Shown piece by piece: positions 25,330-34,842 of a stretch of 56,088 nucleotides of DNA. Below the pieces are notes generated by a model. The model ran no database searches. It was not told the origin of the DNA and saw only the letters and a program-made list of their open reading frames with translations. The stretch's first letter is position 1. Every line of letters starts with the position of its first letter. Source of the DNA: Mycobacterium sp. (GTDB lineage Bacteria; Actinomycetota; Actinomycetes; Mycobacteriales; Mycobacteriaceae); NCBI GenBank assembly GCA_031292665.1, contig JARLGR010000091.1, forward strand, positions 1 to 56,088. Reading direction: 5' to 3'. The position numbers and the translations under genes are program-made.

Positions 25330-26394
25330 CTACGTGCTCAGGTAGCGTTGCAACATCTCGACCGCGGCGGTGACGTTGCCGACCGCCACCCGCTCGTCGC
25401 GGGTGTGCGCCAGATTCGGGTCGCCGGGCCCGAAATTGACCGCCGGTATACCCCGCGCGGCAAACCGCGACACGTCCGTCCAGCCATACTTCGCCCGCAC
25501 CTGCCCGCCGGCGGCCTCCACCAAAGCCTTCGCGGCCGGTTGCGCCAGGCCGGGCAGCGCGCCCGCCGCGGCGTCGGTCTGCTCGATGTACACGTCGAGC
25601 CCGTCGAACACCTCGTGCACGTGTTGCAGCGCCGCTTCCACCGACCGGTCGGGGGCAAAGCGGAAATTCGCCGTCACCGACGCCGCGTCGGGAATCACGT
25701 TGCCGGCCACCCCTCCGTCGATGCGCACCGCCGACAAACCCTCGCGGTAGGCACACCCGTCGATGTCGACCGTGCGGGCGGTGTATCCGGCCAGCCGGTC
25801 CAGCACCGCGCCCAGTTTGTGAATTGCGTTGTCGCCCAACCAGGACCGCGCCGAATGCGCCCGGGTTCCGGTGGCGCTGATCACGACGCGCAGCGTGCCC
25901 TGGCAGCCGGCCTCGATGTAGCCGCCGGTCGGCTCGCCGAGGATGGCCACATCGGCGGCCAGCCAGTCCGGCAGCTCGCGCTCGATGCGGCCCAGACCGT
26001 TTGACGCCGCGTCGATTTCCTCGCAGTCGTAGAACACCAGCGTCAGGTCGTGGACCGGTTCGGCCACCGTGGCGGCCAGGTGCAGGAAGACCGCGTCACC
26101 GGATTTCATGTCCGCGGTGCCGCAGCCATACAGTTCCCCGTCGTCCAAGCGGCTGGGCAGATTCCCGGCCGCCGGGACGGTGTCCAGGTGTCCGGCCAGC
26201 AACACCCGCGACGGCCGGCCCAGCGAAGTGCGCGCAAGCACGGCGTTGCCGTTGCGGACGATCTCGAAGCCGGACGTCTGGGCGCGCAGCGCGGCTTCCA
26301 CCTCGTCGGCCAGGCGCGCCTCGCTCCTGGATTCGCTGGGGATGTCGACCAACACCGCCGTCAGCTCGATCGGGTCCCCGCGCAAGTCCAGCAC
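25330..26394 (-). CDS. dapE: Succinyl-diaminopimelate desuccinylase
   Basis: A zinc-dependent M20-family amidohydrolase that releases LL-diaminopimelate from its N-succinyl form in lysine and peptidoglycan synthesis (Rv1202). The 354-residue protein has metal-site motifs LAGHLDTVP (His69, Asp71), [10 protein letters not shown], the catalytic DCEEID, and LGEPTGG, plus the lid-domain segment [22 protein letters not shown] 26394 gives the usual length; the frame is open far upstream over dapD's antisense and is not coding. dapE and dapD diverge, which places two steps of the succinylase branch side by side. Confidence 0.95.
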   Translation of the reverse strand: MLDLRGDPIELTAVLVDIPSESRSEARLADEVEAALRAQTSGFEIVRNGNAVLARTSLGRPSRVLLAGHLDTVPAAGNLPSRLDDGELYGCGTADMKSGDAVFLHLAATVAEPVHDLTLVFYDCEEIDAASNGLGRIERELPDWLAADVAILGEPTGGYIEAGCQGTLRVVISATGTRAHSARSWLGDNAIHKLGAVLDRLAGYTARTVDIDGCAYREGLSAVRIDGGVAGNVIPDAASVTANFRFAPDRSVEAALQHVHEVFDGLDVYIEQTDAAAGALPGLAQPAAKALVEAAGGQVRAKYGWTDVSRFAARGIPAVNFGPGDPNLAHTRDERVAVGNVTAAVEMLQRYLST

Positions 26395-26417
26395 GCCTCC
26401 ATTGTGCCCAGCAGACG

Positions 26418-26454
26418 CAAAAGCTCCATTTCCACCGGCGTGTCGGGGCTTTTG
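26418..26454. promoter_or_regulatory. Inverted repeat between dapE and dapD
   Basis: CAAAAGCTCC (26418-26427) and GGGGCTTTTG (26445-26454) form 10-base arms with one mismatch in the divergent dapE-dapD spacer. A C/G-rich stretch follows at 26460-26490. It could be an operator seen from both genes or a leader hairpin of dapD. I cannot tell which from sequence alone. Confidence 0.4.
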
Positions 26455-26511
26455 TGTGCCCCCGCAGGGCGGGGGGACCCCCAGCTCGGCGGCCCAAGTA
26501 ACCTGACCGCC

Positions 26512-27465
26512 GTGACTGGAGCTGTAGGCGCGGCAGGTATCGGGCTGGCGACGCTGGCCTCCGACGGATCGATTCTCGACACGTGGTTCCCCGCGCCGGA
26601 ACTGACCGAATCGGGCACCGGCGGCACCTCGCGACTCCCCCAGTCCGACGCGCCGCCGGAGCTGGCCGCCCTGATCGGCCGCGACGACGACCGGGGCACA
26701 GAGACGATCGCGGTGCGCACGGTCATCGGCTCGCTGGACGAGGTGGCCGCCGACGCCTACGACGCCTACCTGCGGCTGCATCTGCTGTCGCACCGGCTGG
26801 TGGCGCCGCACGGGCTGAATGCCGGCGGCTTGTTCGGGATCTTGACGAACGTGGTGTGGACCAATCGCGGCCCCTGCGTGGTCGAGGGTTTCGAGGCGGT
26901 CCGGGCACGGCTGCGCCGCCACGGACCGGTGACCGTCTTCGGCGTCGACAAGTTCCCGCGGATGGTCGACTACGTCCTGCCGACCGGGGTCCGCATCGCC
27001 GACGCCGACCGGGTGCGGCTGGGCGCCCATCTGGCGCCGGGCACCACGGTGATGCACGAGGGCTTCGTGAACTACAACGCCGGCACCCTGGGGACCTCGA
27101 TGGTGGAGGGCCGCATCTCCGCCGGCGTCGTGGTGGGCGATGGCTCCGACATCGGCGGCGGCGCGTCGATCATGGGCACGCTGTCCGGCGGCGGCACGGA
27201 AGTAGTCTCGATAGGCAAACGGTGCCTGCTCGGCGCCAACGCGGGGCTGGGCATCTCACTCGGCGACGACTGCGTCGTCGAAGCCGGCCTGTATCTCACC
27301 GCGGGCACCAAGGTCACCATGCCCGACGGCACGGCGGTCAAGGCGCGGGAGCTGTCCGGCGCCAATAACGTGCTGTTCCGGCGCAATTCGGTCTCGGGCG
27401 CCGTCGAGGTGGTGTCTCGCGACGGTCAGGGCATCGCGCTCAACGAGGAACTGCACGCGAATTGA
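26512..27465 (+). CDS. dapD: Tetrahydrodipicolinate N-succinyltransferase
   Basis: Transfers succinyl from succinyl-CoA to tetrahydrodipicolinate in the lysine/DAP pathway (Rv1201c). The 317-residue protein has an N-terminal alpha/beta domain and a left-handed beta-helix acyltransferase domain (about residues 160-290) built of hexapeptide repeats. Segments include [45 protein letters not shown] and [23 protein letters not shown] 26512 is chosen for agreement with the family length. It converges on the MFS gene with a single base between stops. Confidence 0.95.
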   Translation: MTGAVGAAGIGLATLASDGSILDTWFPAPELTESGTGGTSRLPQSDAPPELAALIGRDDDRGTETIAVRTVIGSLDEVAADAYDAYLRLHLLSHRLVAPHGLNAGGLFGILTNVVWTNRGPCVVEGFEAVRARLRRHGPVTVFGVDKFPRMVDYVLPTGVRIADADRVRLGAHLAPGTTVMHEGFVNYNAGTLGTSMVEGRISAGVVVGDGSDIGGGASIMGTLSGGGTEVVSIGKRCLLGANAGLGISLGDDCVVEAGLYLTAGTKVTMPDGTAVKARELSGANNVLFRRNSVSGAVEVVSRDGQGIALNEELHAN

Positions 27466-27466
27466 G

Positions 27467-28804
27467 TCACCGGCCGGACTCGGCGGAGAACAGCGCCGTC
27501 CCGTTGGTTTCCGGCAACAGGTACGTGCACACCAGGCTGGTTGCCGCCAGGGTCGCCAGCATCAGGCCGATCGCCCAGCTGCCATAGGTTGCCATCAGCG
27601 TTCCGGCGAGCAGGGGCGGCAGGGCACCACCGACCACCCCGGCGAGGTTCTGCGCGAGCGCCGATCCGCTGTAGCGGTAGCGGGTGGCGAACAGTTCCGG
27701 GATGAAGGCGCCGGTAGGTCCGGAGCCGATGGGGGCGACGACGAAGGTGCCGACGACCGCGACCGTGTACCACACCGGGTTGCCGGTGTTCATCAGCGGC
27801 AGCACCAGAAACGCCCACGGCACACACAATGCCCACCCCACCAGCATGACGCGGCGCCGCCCGACCCGATCGGACAGGATCGCCGAGAACGCGACCGAGA
27901 AAAAGCTCGCCAATCCGCTCAGCACGCCGACGGACCAGATGAAGCTGCGCGTGTAGCCCAGGTGGGAGTGGGCGTACATGGTGAGGTACGTGTTGCCCAT
28001 GTAGACGAAGCCGAAAGCGCTGAGCATGCTGCCGGCGGCCAGAAAGACCTCCCGGCGCTGCAAATGCAGCACCTCGGCCAGCGGCGCCTTGGGCACCAGG
28101 TTGAGGGCCTTCTCCTCGGCGAAGACCGGGGTCTCGTCGATGTTGAGCCGCACATAGAGCGCAAAGCCGATCAGCGCGGCGCTGATCAGGAACGGAATGC
28201 GCCATCCCCACTGCATGAACGCGGGGCTGTCTTCCCCGATGGTGAAGTTCACGCCCAGGAACGTCAGGCTGCTCAGCACCGCCGCGGTACCGCCGCCGAG
28301 CAGGGTGAACATTCCGTAGCGGCCACGCTTGCCGGGCGGCGCGTACTCGGCGCTCAATAGCGCCGACCCGGCCCACTCCCCGCCCACCGCGAACCCCTGC
28401 AGCAGCCGCAGCGCGACCAGGATCATCGGGGCCGCCGCGCCAATGGCGGCGGTGCTGGGGACCAGCCCCACCGACACGGTGGATACGGCCATGATCAGCA
28501 GCGTCGCCACCAGGGTCTTCTTGCGGCCCAGCCGGTCGCCGAAGTAGCCGAAGAAGGCCGCCCCCAGCGGCCGGGACAGGAATGCGGTGGCGAACGTCCC
28601 CATCGAGGCGATCATCGCCACCGTGGGGCTCAGGCCCGGGAAGAACACGGTGGGAAACACCAGCGCCGCCGCGGTGCCGTAGATCAGGAAGTCGTAGAAC
28701 TCGATCGCCGAGCCGACCAGGCAGGCTGCCGCCACTCGTCGCAGCGGTGTGGTTCCGGGGCCGGCTCCAACGGTCGCAATCGCGCCTGGATTCAGCTCAC
28801 CCAT
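27467..28804 (-). CDS. Metabolite:H+ symporter family MFS transporter (Rv1200 type)
   Basis: A 445-residue major facilitator of the metabolite:H+ symporter (MHS) group, related to ProP/KgtP/ShiA. Twelve hydrophobic segments are visible. The hallmark N-terminal VGSAIEFYDFLIYG and the loop 2-3 motif GYFGDRLGRKKT are both present. RLLQGFAVGGEWAGSALLSAEYAPPGKRGRYG is also MHS-specific. It probably imports an organic acid or betaine-like compound; substrate is not readable. ATG 28804 is the start. In M. tuberculosis several PE/PPE/Esx genes separate it from fadD36, whereas here they are 149 bases apart. Confidence 0.9.
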   Translation of the reverse strand: MGELNPGAIATVGAGPGTTPLRRVAAACLVGSAIEFYDFLIYGTAAALVFPTVFFPGLSPTVAMIASMGTFATAFLSRPLGAAFFGYFGDRLGRKKTLVATLLIMAVSTVSVGLVPSTAAIGAAAPMILVALRLLQGFAVGGEWAGSALLSAEYAPPGKRGRYGMFTLLGGGTAAVLSSLTFLGVNFTIGEDSPAFMQWGWRIPFLISAALIGFALYVRLNIDETPVFAEEKALNLVPKAPLAEVLHLQRREVFLAAGSMLSAFGFVYMGNTYLTMYAHSHLGYTRSFIWSVGVLSGLASFFSVAFSAILSDRVGRRRVMLVGWALCVPWAFLVLPLMNTGNPVWYTVAVVGTFVVAPIGSGPTGAFIPELFATRYRYSGSALAQNLAGVVGGALPPLLAGTLMATYGSWAIGLMLATLAATSLVCTYLLPETNGTALFSAESGR

Positions 28805-28953
28805 GCGGGGCGCTCACTCTCCGGCTGCGTTGGTGCACGATTACGAAGGTAGGTGAAGGTTCGCCGTCTTGCTCGCCAGAAAACTGGCAACTTCCTGCGT
28901 GTCGCCGCCGAGCCGAGGGCAGCACTCGCGTGCGCGCGCTCGCGACAACCGGC

Positions 28954-30369
28954 TCAGCCCTCGGAGTGCAACTGCTTCTTGAGGACTTTGCCCATGGCGT
29001 TGCGTGGCAGCGCGTCGACCACGCGCACCTCACGCGGCCGTTTGTGTACTGAGAGCTGTTGAGCGACGAACTCGATCAGCGCTTCCGGCTCGGCCGAGCC
29101 GACGACGAACGCGACGATCCGCTGGCCGAGGTCCTCGTCGGGCAACCCGACCACAGCCGCCTCCTGCACACCCGGATGGCCGAGCAGCGCGGTCTCGATC
29201 TCCCCCGCGCCGATGCGGTACCCGCCGGACTTGATCAGATCGACCGACTCGCGCCCGACGATGCGGTGCATCCCGCCGCCGTCGATGACCGCCACGTCGC
29301 CGGTGCGATACCAGCCGTCGGGATCGAACGCCTCGGCGGTAGCGTCGGGCCGGTTGAGGTAGCCGTCGAACATCATCGGCCCACGAACCTGAAGTCGCCC
29401 AACGGTTTCCCCGTCGTGCGGCGCCGGGCCGCCGTTGTCGTCGACCAGCCTCGTCTGCACGCCGGCGAGCGGCTGGCCCACCCAGCCCGCGCGTCGCTCG
29501 CCGTCGGCGCGCGTCGAGATGGTGATCAGCGACTCCGACGCGCCGTAGCGTTCGACGGGCCGGTGTCCGGTCAGCGCGGCCAGCCCCTCGAACACCGGCA
29601 CCGGCAGCGGTGCGCTTCCCGATACCAGCAGTCGCGCCGGGCGCAGCGCCCGCGCGGCCGACTCGTCGGCCACCACCCGCGACCACACCGTGGGGACCCC
29701 GAAGTACAGCGTGCCCCCGGCCTCCGAACAGGCCTGTGCGTAGCCGGCCGGTGTCGGTTTTCCCGTATGTACGAAGCGATTTCCCATCCGCAGCGACCCC
29801 AGCAGGCCAAGCACCAGCCCGTGCACGTGAAACAGCGGCAATCCGTGGACCAGGACGTCGTCGGCGGTCCACTGCCAGGCCTCGGCCAGCGCGTCGAGAT
29901 CGGCGGCGATGGCGCGCCGGCTGAGCACGACGCCCTTGGGCAGACCGGTGGTTCCCGACGTGTAGATGATCATGGCGGTCGCACCGGGTGACGGCTCGGG
30001 ATAGCGGTGCCAGGACCGGGCGTGCCGTCGCACCGGGATGTGCGGCAGCCCTTCCGGCTCGTCAGGCGCCGGTCCAAGCCAGGCCTGCGCCGCGGAATCG
30101 GTGATCATGTGCCGTCGTTCCGCCGTGCCGACGTCGGCGGGCACCGGAACGAACGGCACGCCGGCGATAAGGCAGCCGGTGACGGCCAGCACCGTCGCCG
30201 CGGTCGGCGTGGCCAGGATCGCTACCCGCTCCGCGCGGGCGACCCGCTCGGCCACCGAGGTGGCGGCGCCGAGCACGTCGCTGCGGCTCAGTGTCGCGCC
30301 GTCGATGTGTACCGCGTCGGCGATGTCAGTGGCGGTAACGGCCGAGGGATTCAGCGAGGCCAGCAGCAC
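28954..30369 (-). CDS. fadD36: Acyl-CoA synthetase FadD36
   Basis: A 471-residue adenylate-forming acyl-CoA ligase (Rv1193) that follows the M. tuberculosis FadD36 sequence along its whole length. The P-loop is MIIYTSGTTGLPKGVVLSRR (about residues 130-150). HGLPLFHVHGLVLG, ERYGASESLI, WYRTGDVAVI and the C-terminal GRESVDLIKSGGYRIGAGEI with catalytic Lys in NAMGKVLKK are all present. It belongs to the malonyl/short-branched-chain CoA ligase-like group, so propionate- or methylmalonate-type substrates are possible, but this is inference. The start is GTG 30369. It follows the aldehyde dehydrogenase gene by 182 bases. Confidence 0.93.
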   Translation of the reverse strand: MLLASLNPSAVTATDIADAVHIDGATLSRSDVLGAATSVAERVARAERVAILATPTAATVLAVTGCLIAGVPFVPVPADVGTAERRHMITDSAAQAWLGPAPDEPEGLPHIPVRRHARSWHRYPEPSPGATAMIIYTSGTTGLPKGVVLSRRAIAADLDALAEAWQWTADDVLVHGLPLFHVHGLVLGLLGSLRMGNRFVHTGKPTPAGYAQACSEAGGTLYFGVPTVWSRVVADESAARALRPARLLVSGSAPLPVPVFEGLAALTGHRPVERYGASESLITISTRADGERRAGWVGQPLAGVQTRLVDDNGGPAPHDGETVGRLQVRGPMMFDGYLNRPDATAEAFDPDGWYRTGDVAVIDGGGMHRIVGRESVDLIKSGGYRIGAGEIETALLGHPGVQEAAVVGLPDEDLGQRIVAFVVGSAEPEALIEFVAQQLSVHKRPREVRVVDALPRNAMGKVLKKQLHSEG

Positions 30370-30551
30370 GTGAGCAGGCTACTGCTTGTCCCAGATCTTC
30401 ATCAGGGTGGATCCTTCGAGCTTGGGGCGGCAATCGCGACGACCATGCCAGTAGCCTTGCATCCGAGGAGCCGGTCTCGGAAGGCTCGCACGGACCGTGC
30501 GACTCCCCTATCGCGGGCGAAATCGCTTTTGAATCGCGGTGCGGTCTTCCG

Positions 30552-32012
30552 TCAGGCGGGCACCCCAATAGCCTTCGGCTCCATGTACTGATGCAGCCCG
30601 CCTAACCCGCCGCCCTCGCGACCGAAACCGCTCAACTTGAATCCGCCGAACGGCGCGTCGCCCGGGCCGACGCCGTTCACCGCGATCTGGCCGGTGCGGA
30701 TGCGGCGGGCCACACCGACTGCGCGGTCCACGTCGGCGCCCCACACCGCTCCGGAGAGCCCGTAGCGCGAGTTGTTGGCGATCGCGACGGCGTCGTCGTC
30801 GTCGCGATAGCGCAGCACCGACAGCACCGGCCCAAACACTTCCTCCTGGGCGATCGCCGAATCCGGCTCCACCTCGGTCAGAATCGTCGGTTCGAAGTAG
30901 AAACCCACATCCAAGCCGGCCGGACGGCCGCCCCCGGTCGCCAGCTTCGCTCCGTCGTTGACCGCGCGGTCGACATGCGCCTGGACCCGCTCCCGCTGTG
31001 CTTCGCTGATGAGCGGTCCCATCTGGACCTCCGGACCGGCGGGGTCCCCGACGCGCACCGAACGCGCCAGCGCGACGAGCCGGTCGACGACGTCGTCGTG
31101 CAGCGAGTCCGGCAGCAGCAGCCGGCTGTGCAGGATGCAGGCCTGACCGGAATGCAGCGAGCAGCAATCGAACAACATCTTCTGCAGCATGTCGTCGGTC
31201 ACCTCGGTGTCGTCGAGGACGATGCCAGCCGACTTGCCGCCGCACTCCAGCAGGATGCGCTTCATGGTCGGGCCCGCGGCCGACATCACGTCGGAGCCGA
31301 CGGCCGAGCTGCCGGTGAAGCTGACCATGTCGATGCGGGGATCGGTGGTGAGCAGCTTGGCGGCCTCGACGCCGGAGGGGGTGACGACGTTGACCACGCC
31401 CGGCGGAATGTCGGTGTGGCCGTCGATGATCCGCGCGAGGGCAAGCCCGGTCAGCGGCGTCAGGGGCGAGGGCTTGAGCACGACGGTATTTCCGGCGGCC
31501 AGTGCGTTGTTCACTTTCATGACGTTGAGGCAGTGCGGGAAGTTCCACGGCGTGAGAATCGATACGACACCGAGGGGCTCGTGGCGCAGCAGCGTGGTTC
31601 CGGCGCCGATTCCGCTGACCTCTTGGTCGCCCAATTGCGTGGCGAGTTCAGCGGCCCGCATGGACATGTATCCGGCGCCATCGATTTGCATCACACGCAC
31701 GTTCGCGATGCAGCCCCATTCCGCCTGGCCCAGCGCGAAGAAATCGTCGGCGTGTTTGAGCAGTGCGTCGCCGAGCTGACTCAGGCAGCGGGCTCGGTCG
31801 TCGGGGCCCATAGTCGACCACGGGCCTTCGTCGAACGCGCGCCGCGCGGCCGCGATCGCGTCGCCGACCTGGGCGACGCTCGCGTCGGGCGCGGTGGCGA
31901 TGGCCGCTTCGGTGGCCGGGGAGATGTCGTCGTAGCGACCGTCCTTCGGCTCGACCCATCTGCCGTCGATGTAGAGCCGGTAGGTGTCGACAAGACTCTG
32001 TAGTTCGGCCAT
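30552..32012 (-). CDS. NAD(P)-dependent aldehyde dehydrogenase
   Basis: A 486-residue aldehyde dehydrogenase. The NAD-binding and catalytic pattern is complete: TPWNFPHCLNVMK, FTGSSAVGSDVM, general base Glu in LLECGGKSAGI, and nucleophile Cys292 in SGQACILHSR. EEVFGPVLSVLRY and PFGGFKLSGFGREGG follow. The frame extends to 32096, but ATG 32012 is preferred because GAGG lies about 6 bases upstream and ELQSLVDTYRLYIDGRWVEP is a normal family start. It is divergent from the P450 gene, and both probably serve oxidation of one substrate. No orthologue sits at this site in M. tuberculosis. Confidence 0.88.
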   Translation of the reverse strand: MAELQSLVDTYRLYIDGRWVEPKDGRYDDISPATEAAIATAPDASVAQVGDAIAAARRAFDEGPWSTMGPDDRARCLSQLGDALLKHADDFFALGQAEWGCIANVRVMQIDGAGYMSMRAAELATQLGDQEVSGIGAGTTLLRHEPLGVVSILTPWNFPHCLNVMKVNNALAAGNTVVLKPSPLTPLTGLALARIIDGHTDIPPGVVNVVTPSGVEAAKLLTTDPRIDMVSFTGSSAVGSDVMSAAGPTMKRILLECGGKSAGIVLDDTEVTDDMLQKMLFDCCSLHSGQACILHSRLLLPDSLHDDVVDRLVALARSVRVGDPAGPEVQMGPLISEAQRERVQAHVDRAVNDGAKLATGGGRPAGLDVGFYFEPTILTEVEPDSAIAQEEVFGPVLSVLRYRDDDDAVAIANNSRYGLSGAVWGADVDRAVGVARRIRTGQIAVNGVGPGDAPFGGFKLSGFGREGGGLGGLHQYMEPKAIGVPA

Positions 32013-32053
32013 GCGCATCCTCACCCGCAGTCGGTCATCCAACCATCTGGTGT

Positions 32054-32153
32054 ACACCCGTAAGGGTGTGGCGTCAATCACTGACGACGTGAACACCGAG
32101 TCATCTCAACGCGTTGCACGTGTATTGACAGCGACTGGCGGCTGGAGTAAACA
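32054..32153. promoter_or_regulatory. Divergent control region: inverted repeat and P450-operon promoter
   Basis: An inverted repeat ACACCC-GTAA-GGGTGT (32054-32069) sits about 45 bases upstream of the aldehyde dehydrogenase start. TTGACA (32125-32130) with a 17-base spacer leads to TAAACA (32148-32153), a weak -10, upstream of the P450 gene. The repeat could be the operator for the TetR encoded at the end of the P450 operon. This is a candidate only. Confidence 0.4.
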
Positions 32154-32214
32154 CAACGTCGCACGACACATCACCCCCATGTGTCGGACGCCGGATCGGC
32201 CGAAGGAGACTGCG

Positions 32215-33411
32215 GTGCAGACTACCTTTCCACTGCACTCCCCCGACTTCTACGCGGGTAACCCCTATCCGGCCTACCGGGAATTGCGCGCCTCGTCGCC
32301 GGTGTGCTGGAACGACGTCACGAAGTTCTGGGCGCTGCTGAAGTACGACGACGTCCGGTTCGTGTCCGGCAACCCGGCCATGTTCACCTCCACCAAGGGC
32401 ATCACCATCCCCGACCCGCAGCTGCCGAACCCGGTGCAGGACGGCAACCTCATCTTCACCGACCCGCCGCGGCACCGGCGGCTGCGCAAGCTCGTCAACT
32501 CGGGTTTCACCCGGCGGCGCGTGGCCGTGCTCGAACCCAAGATCCGCGAGATCGTCCGGGGCATCCTCGACGGCTTGCAACCCGATTCCGTCTGCGAGTT
32601 CGCCGAGCAGATCGCGGCTCCGCTACCCACCCGGATGATCGCCGAGCTGATCGGTGCTCCGCCGGACGACTGGCAGCAATTCCGGGCGTGGTCGGACGCG
32701 GCCACCGGAACCGCCGACCCGGAGATCGAACTCGACCCGTTCGTGGCACTGGGGCAGCTCTATGCGTATTTCGAAAAGCTCATCGCCGCCAGGCGAATTG
32801 AACCCCGCGACGATTTGCTGTCGGTGCTGGCCGGCGCCGAGATCGACGGACATCGTCTCACCGATGAAGACCTGCTCAACTTCGCGTTCCTGCTCCTGGT
32901 CGCCGGCAACGAGACCACCCGCAACCTGATCGCGCTCGGCACGCTGGCATTGATCGCGCACCCGGACCAATGCCGCCTGCTGGTCGACGATCCCTCCCTT
33001 ATTCCGGGCGCCGTCGAGGAGATGTTGCGGTGGAACAGTCCGGTGGTCCACATGGCGCGCACCGCGACGACCGACGTGGAGATTCGTGGTCAGCCGATCG
33101 CCGAAGGCGACGTGGTGGTGATGCTGTACGGGTCGGCCAACCGGGATGAGGACGTATTCGGTGCTGACTCCGAACAGTTCAAGGTGACCCGGCACCCCAA
33201 CCCCCACATCGCGTTCGGTTGCGGCGAGCATTCCTGTGTCGGAGCGCAATTGGCGCGGCTGGAGGCGGCCGTCATGTTCGAGGAGTTGCTGCGCCGCTTC
33301 CCGAAGCTGGAGCTGGCGGGAGAGGTGGAGCGGATGCGGGCCACCATGGTGCCCGGCGTGAAGCGTATGCCGGTTCGGCTGCACGATAGATCAGGAGGAT
33401 CAAGTAAGTGA
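32215..33411 (+). CDS. Cytochrome P450
   Basis: A soluble 398-residue P450 monooxygenase. The I-helix oxygen-activation motif is LLVAGNETTRN (about residues 235-245) and the K-helix ExxR is EEMLRWNSP. The heme ligand is Cys341 in FGCGEHSCVGAQLARLE. It resembles the CYP125/142/Linalool-8-type bacterial group that acts on steroid and terpenoid side chains. GTG 32215 is preceded by AAGGAG at 6 bases. Its 3' end overlaps the next gene by 4 bases, so it heads a tightly packed operon of MaoC, DUF35, MaoC and Ltp2-like genes. The natural substrate is not visible. Confidence 0.92.
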   Translation: MQTTFPLHSPDFYAGNPYPAYRELRASSPVCWNDVTKFWALLKYDDVRFVSGNPAMFTSTKGITIPDPQLPNPVQDGNLIFTDPPRHRRLRKLVNSGFTRRRVAVLEPKIREIVRGILDGLQPDSVCEFAEQIAAPLPTRMIAELIGAPPDDWQQFRAWSDAATGTADPEIELDPFVALGQLYAYFEKLIAARRIEPRDDLLSVLAGAEIDGHRLTDEDLLNFAFLLLVAGNETTRNLIALGTLALIAHPDQCRLLVDDPSLIPGAVEEMLRWNSPVVHMARTATTDVEIRGQPIAEGDVVVMLYGSANRDEDVFGADSEQFKVTRHPNPHIAFGCGEHSCVGAQLARLEAAVMFEELLRRFPKLELAGEVERMRATMVPGVKRMPVRLHDRSGGSSK

Positions 33412-33956
33412 CCGATTCAGACACCGAGGTCAGCGCGAAGCTGCGGGCGCTCGTCGGGCAACCCACCGGGGACCCCGGGAAGCCTTCGATAGCACCGGAC
33501 CCGGTCAATCAACCGATGATTCGGCATTGGGCTCACGCGCTCGACGACATGAACCCGGTCTACCTGGACCCGGAGTTCGCGGCCGCGTCGAGGTTCGGCG
33601 GAATCGTGTCACCTCCGGTGATGCTGCAAACCTGGACGATGCCGGCGCCCAAGCTGGAGGGGATCAGGGAACGTGGCGGCGCCCCGGTCGAAATCGAAGG
33701 CAACCCGACGGCTTTCCTCGACGAAGCCGGGTTCAGCAGCACGGTGGCGACCAACTCCGAGTTCGAGATCGAGCGCTATCCCCGGCTCGGCGATGTCATC
33801 AGCGCGACATCGGTGTTCGAGGATGTCTCCCACGAGAAGAAGACGGCGAAGGGCACCGGCTATTTCTTGACCTGGGTGATCACCTACTCCGATCAACACG
33901 GCGAGGTGCTGGGATGGCAGCGATTCCGGGTGTTGCGATTCAGGTCGGAACGCTGA
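33408..33956 (+). CDS. MaoC-like hot-dog protein, ChsH2 N-terminal-domain type (probably non-catalytic subunit)
   Basis: A 182-residue single hot-dog domain protein. The region corresponding to the hydratase motif is WAHALDDMNPVYLDPEFA, followed by GGIVSPPVMLQTW. The catalytic His of the D-x4-H type motif is replaced (Tyr52 position), so it is probably the non-catalytic partner, as in the N-terminal half of ChsH2. The next gene encodes a DUF35 protein, which in ChsH2 is the C-terminal half. The two reading frames overlap as TGATG. This looks like a split version of ChsH2. The start is GTG 33408, overlapping the P450 stop. Confidence 0.8.
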   Translation: MTDSDTEVSAKLRALVGQPTGDPGKPSIAPDPVNQPMIRHWAHALDDMNPVYLDPEFAAASRFGGIVSPPVMLQTWTMPAPKLEGIRERGGAPVEIEGNPTAFLDEAGFSSTVATNSEFEIERYPRLGDVISATSVFEDVSHEKKTAKGTGYFLTWVITYSDQHGEVLGWQRFRVLRFRSER

Positions 33957-34378
33957 TGACATCCCGCTTGGCACCGGCGATCGGGCCGGACACCGAATTC
34001 TTCTGGAATGGCCTACGAGAGCACAAACTGCTGATCCAGCGCTGCACAGGATGCGGAGCCCTGCGCCATCCGCCACGGCCCATGTGCCCGAAATGCCGTT
34101 CCCTGCAATGGGATGCGATCGAGTCGTCGGGGCGCGGCACTGTCTACAGCTATGTGATGCCGCTGGAGCCCCGCTTTCCGTCCTTCGACTATCCCTACAT
34201 CGTCGCGCTGGTGCAGCTCGATGAAGGGGTGCGGCTGGTGTCCGATCTTTGTGACATCGACCCCGCCGACGTCACGGTCGGGATGCCGGTCGAGGTGTTC
34301 TACCGGGCGTTCGATGACGGCCTTGTGCTGCACCAGTTTCGGCCGGCCACAGGGGACGGCGAGGAGGGTAAGCGATGA
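33956..34378 (+). CDS. DUF35 OB-fold protein with rubredoxin-like zinc ribbon (ChsH2 C-terminal-domain type)
   Basis: A 140-residue acyl-CoA-associated DUF35 protein. The zinc ribbon is Cys30-x2-Cys33-x10-Cys44-x2-Cys47 (in RCTGCGALRHPPRPMCPKC). An OB fold follows (GTVYSYVMPLEPRFP, YIVALVQLDEGVRLVSDL). In steroid degradation the DUF35 domain of ChsH2 binds Ltp2 to form the retro-aldolase. Here the Ltp2-like gene lies two genes downstream. The start ATG 33956 overlaps the previous stop in the TGATG arrangement, and the stop overlaps the next ATG (ATGA). Confidence 0.88.
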   Translation: MTSRLAPAIGPDTEFFWNGLREHKLLIQRCTGCGALRHPPRPMCPKCRSLQWDAIESSGRGTVYSYVMPLEPRFPSFDYPYIVALVQLDEGVRLVSDLCDIDPADVTVGMPVEVFYRAFDDGLVLHQFRPATGDGEEGKR

Positions 34379-34842
34379 CGACGGCCAGAACCCGGACCAC
34401 CACGCTGCAGTGGGCCGACATCGACGTCGGCGACGAGGTAACCCCGCTCGAGATCCCGATCACCACGACGATGATCGTCGCCGGCGCGATCGCGTCGCGT
34501 GACTTCATGCCCGTACACCACGACCGCGACTACGCCGACAAGCAGGGCTCGCCCAATGTGTTCATGAACATCCTGACCACCAACGGGTATTGCGTGCGCT
34601 TCCTCACCGACTGGGCCGGACCCGAGGCGATGGTCAAGAAGCTGTCGATTCGACTTGGCGTGCCGTGCTATCCCGACGATCCGCTGCACTTCACCGGCAG
34701 CGTGACGGGTAAAACTAGGGGTTCAGGGGGGTCGCCGACGGCTGAGAACTTCGTCGAGGTGACATTCAAGGCCTCGAACAGCCTGGGCGATCATGTCTCA
34801 GGAACCGCGGTCCTGAGCCTGCTCGACGGGGCCGGCGCATGA
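34375..34842 (+). CDS. MaoC-like enoyl-CoA hydratase subunit (ChsH1 type)
   Basis: A 155-residue hot-dog fold protein with the hydratase active-site pattern SRDFMPVHHDRDYA. Asp43 and His48 are in the places of the catalytic pair. The helix after it is PNVFMNILTTNGYCVRFLTD. Unlike the MaoC-like protein two genes upstream it keeps the catalytic residues. The pair therefore probably forms the ChsH1-ChsH2-like heteromer that hydrates an enoyl-CoA with a bulky acyl group. It overlaps neighbours on both sides by 4 bases, so expression is coupled. Confidence 0.85.
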   Translation: MTTARTRTTTLQWADIDVGDEVTPLEIPITTTMIVAGAIASRDFMPVHHDRDYADKQGSPNVFMNILTTNGYCVRFLTDWAGPEAMVKKLSIRLGVPCYPDDPLHFTGSVTGKTRGSGGSPTAENFVEVTFKASNSLGDHVSGTAVLSLLDGAGA

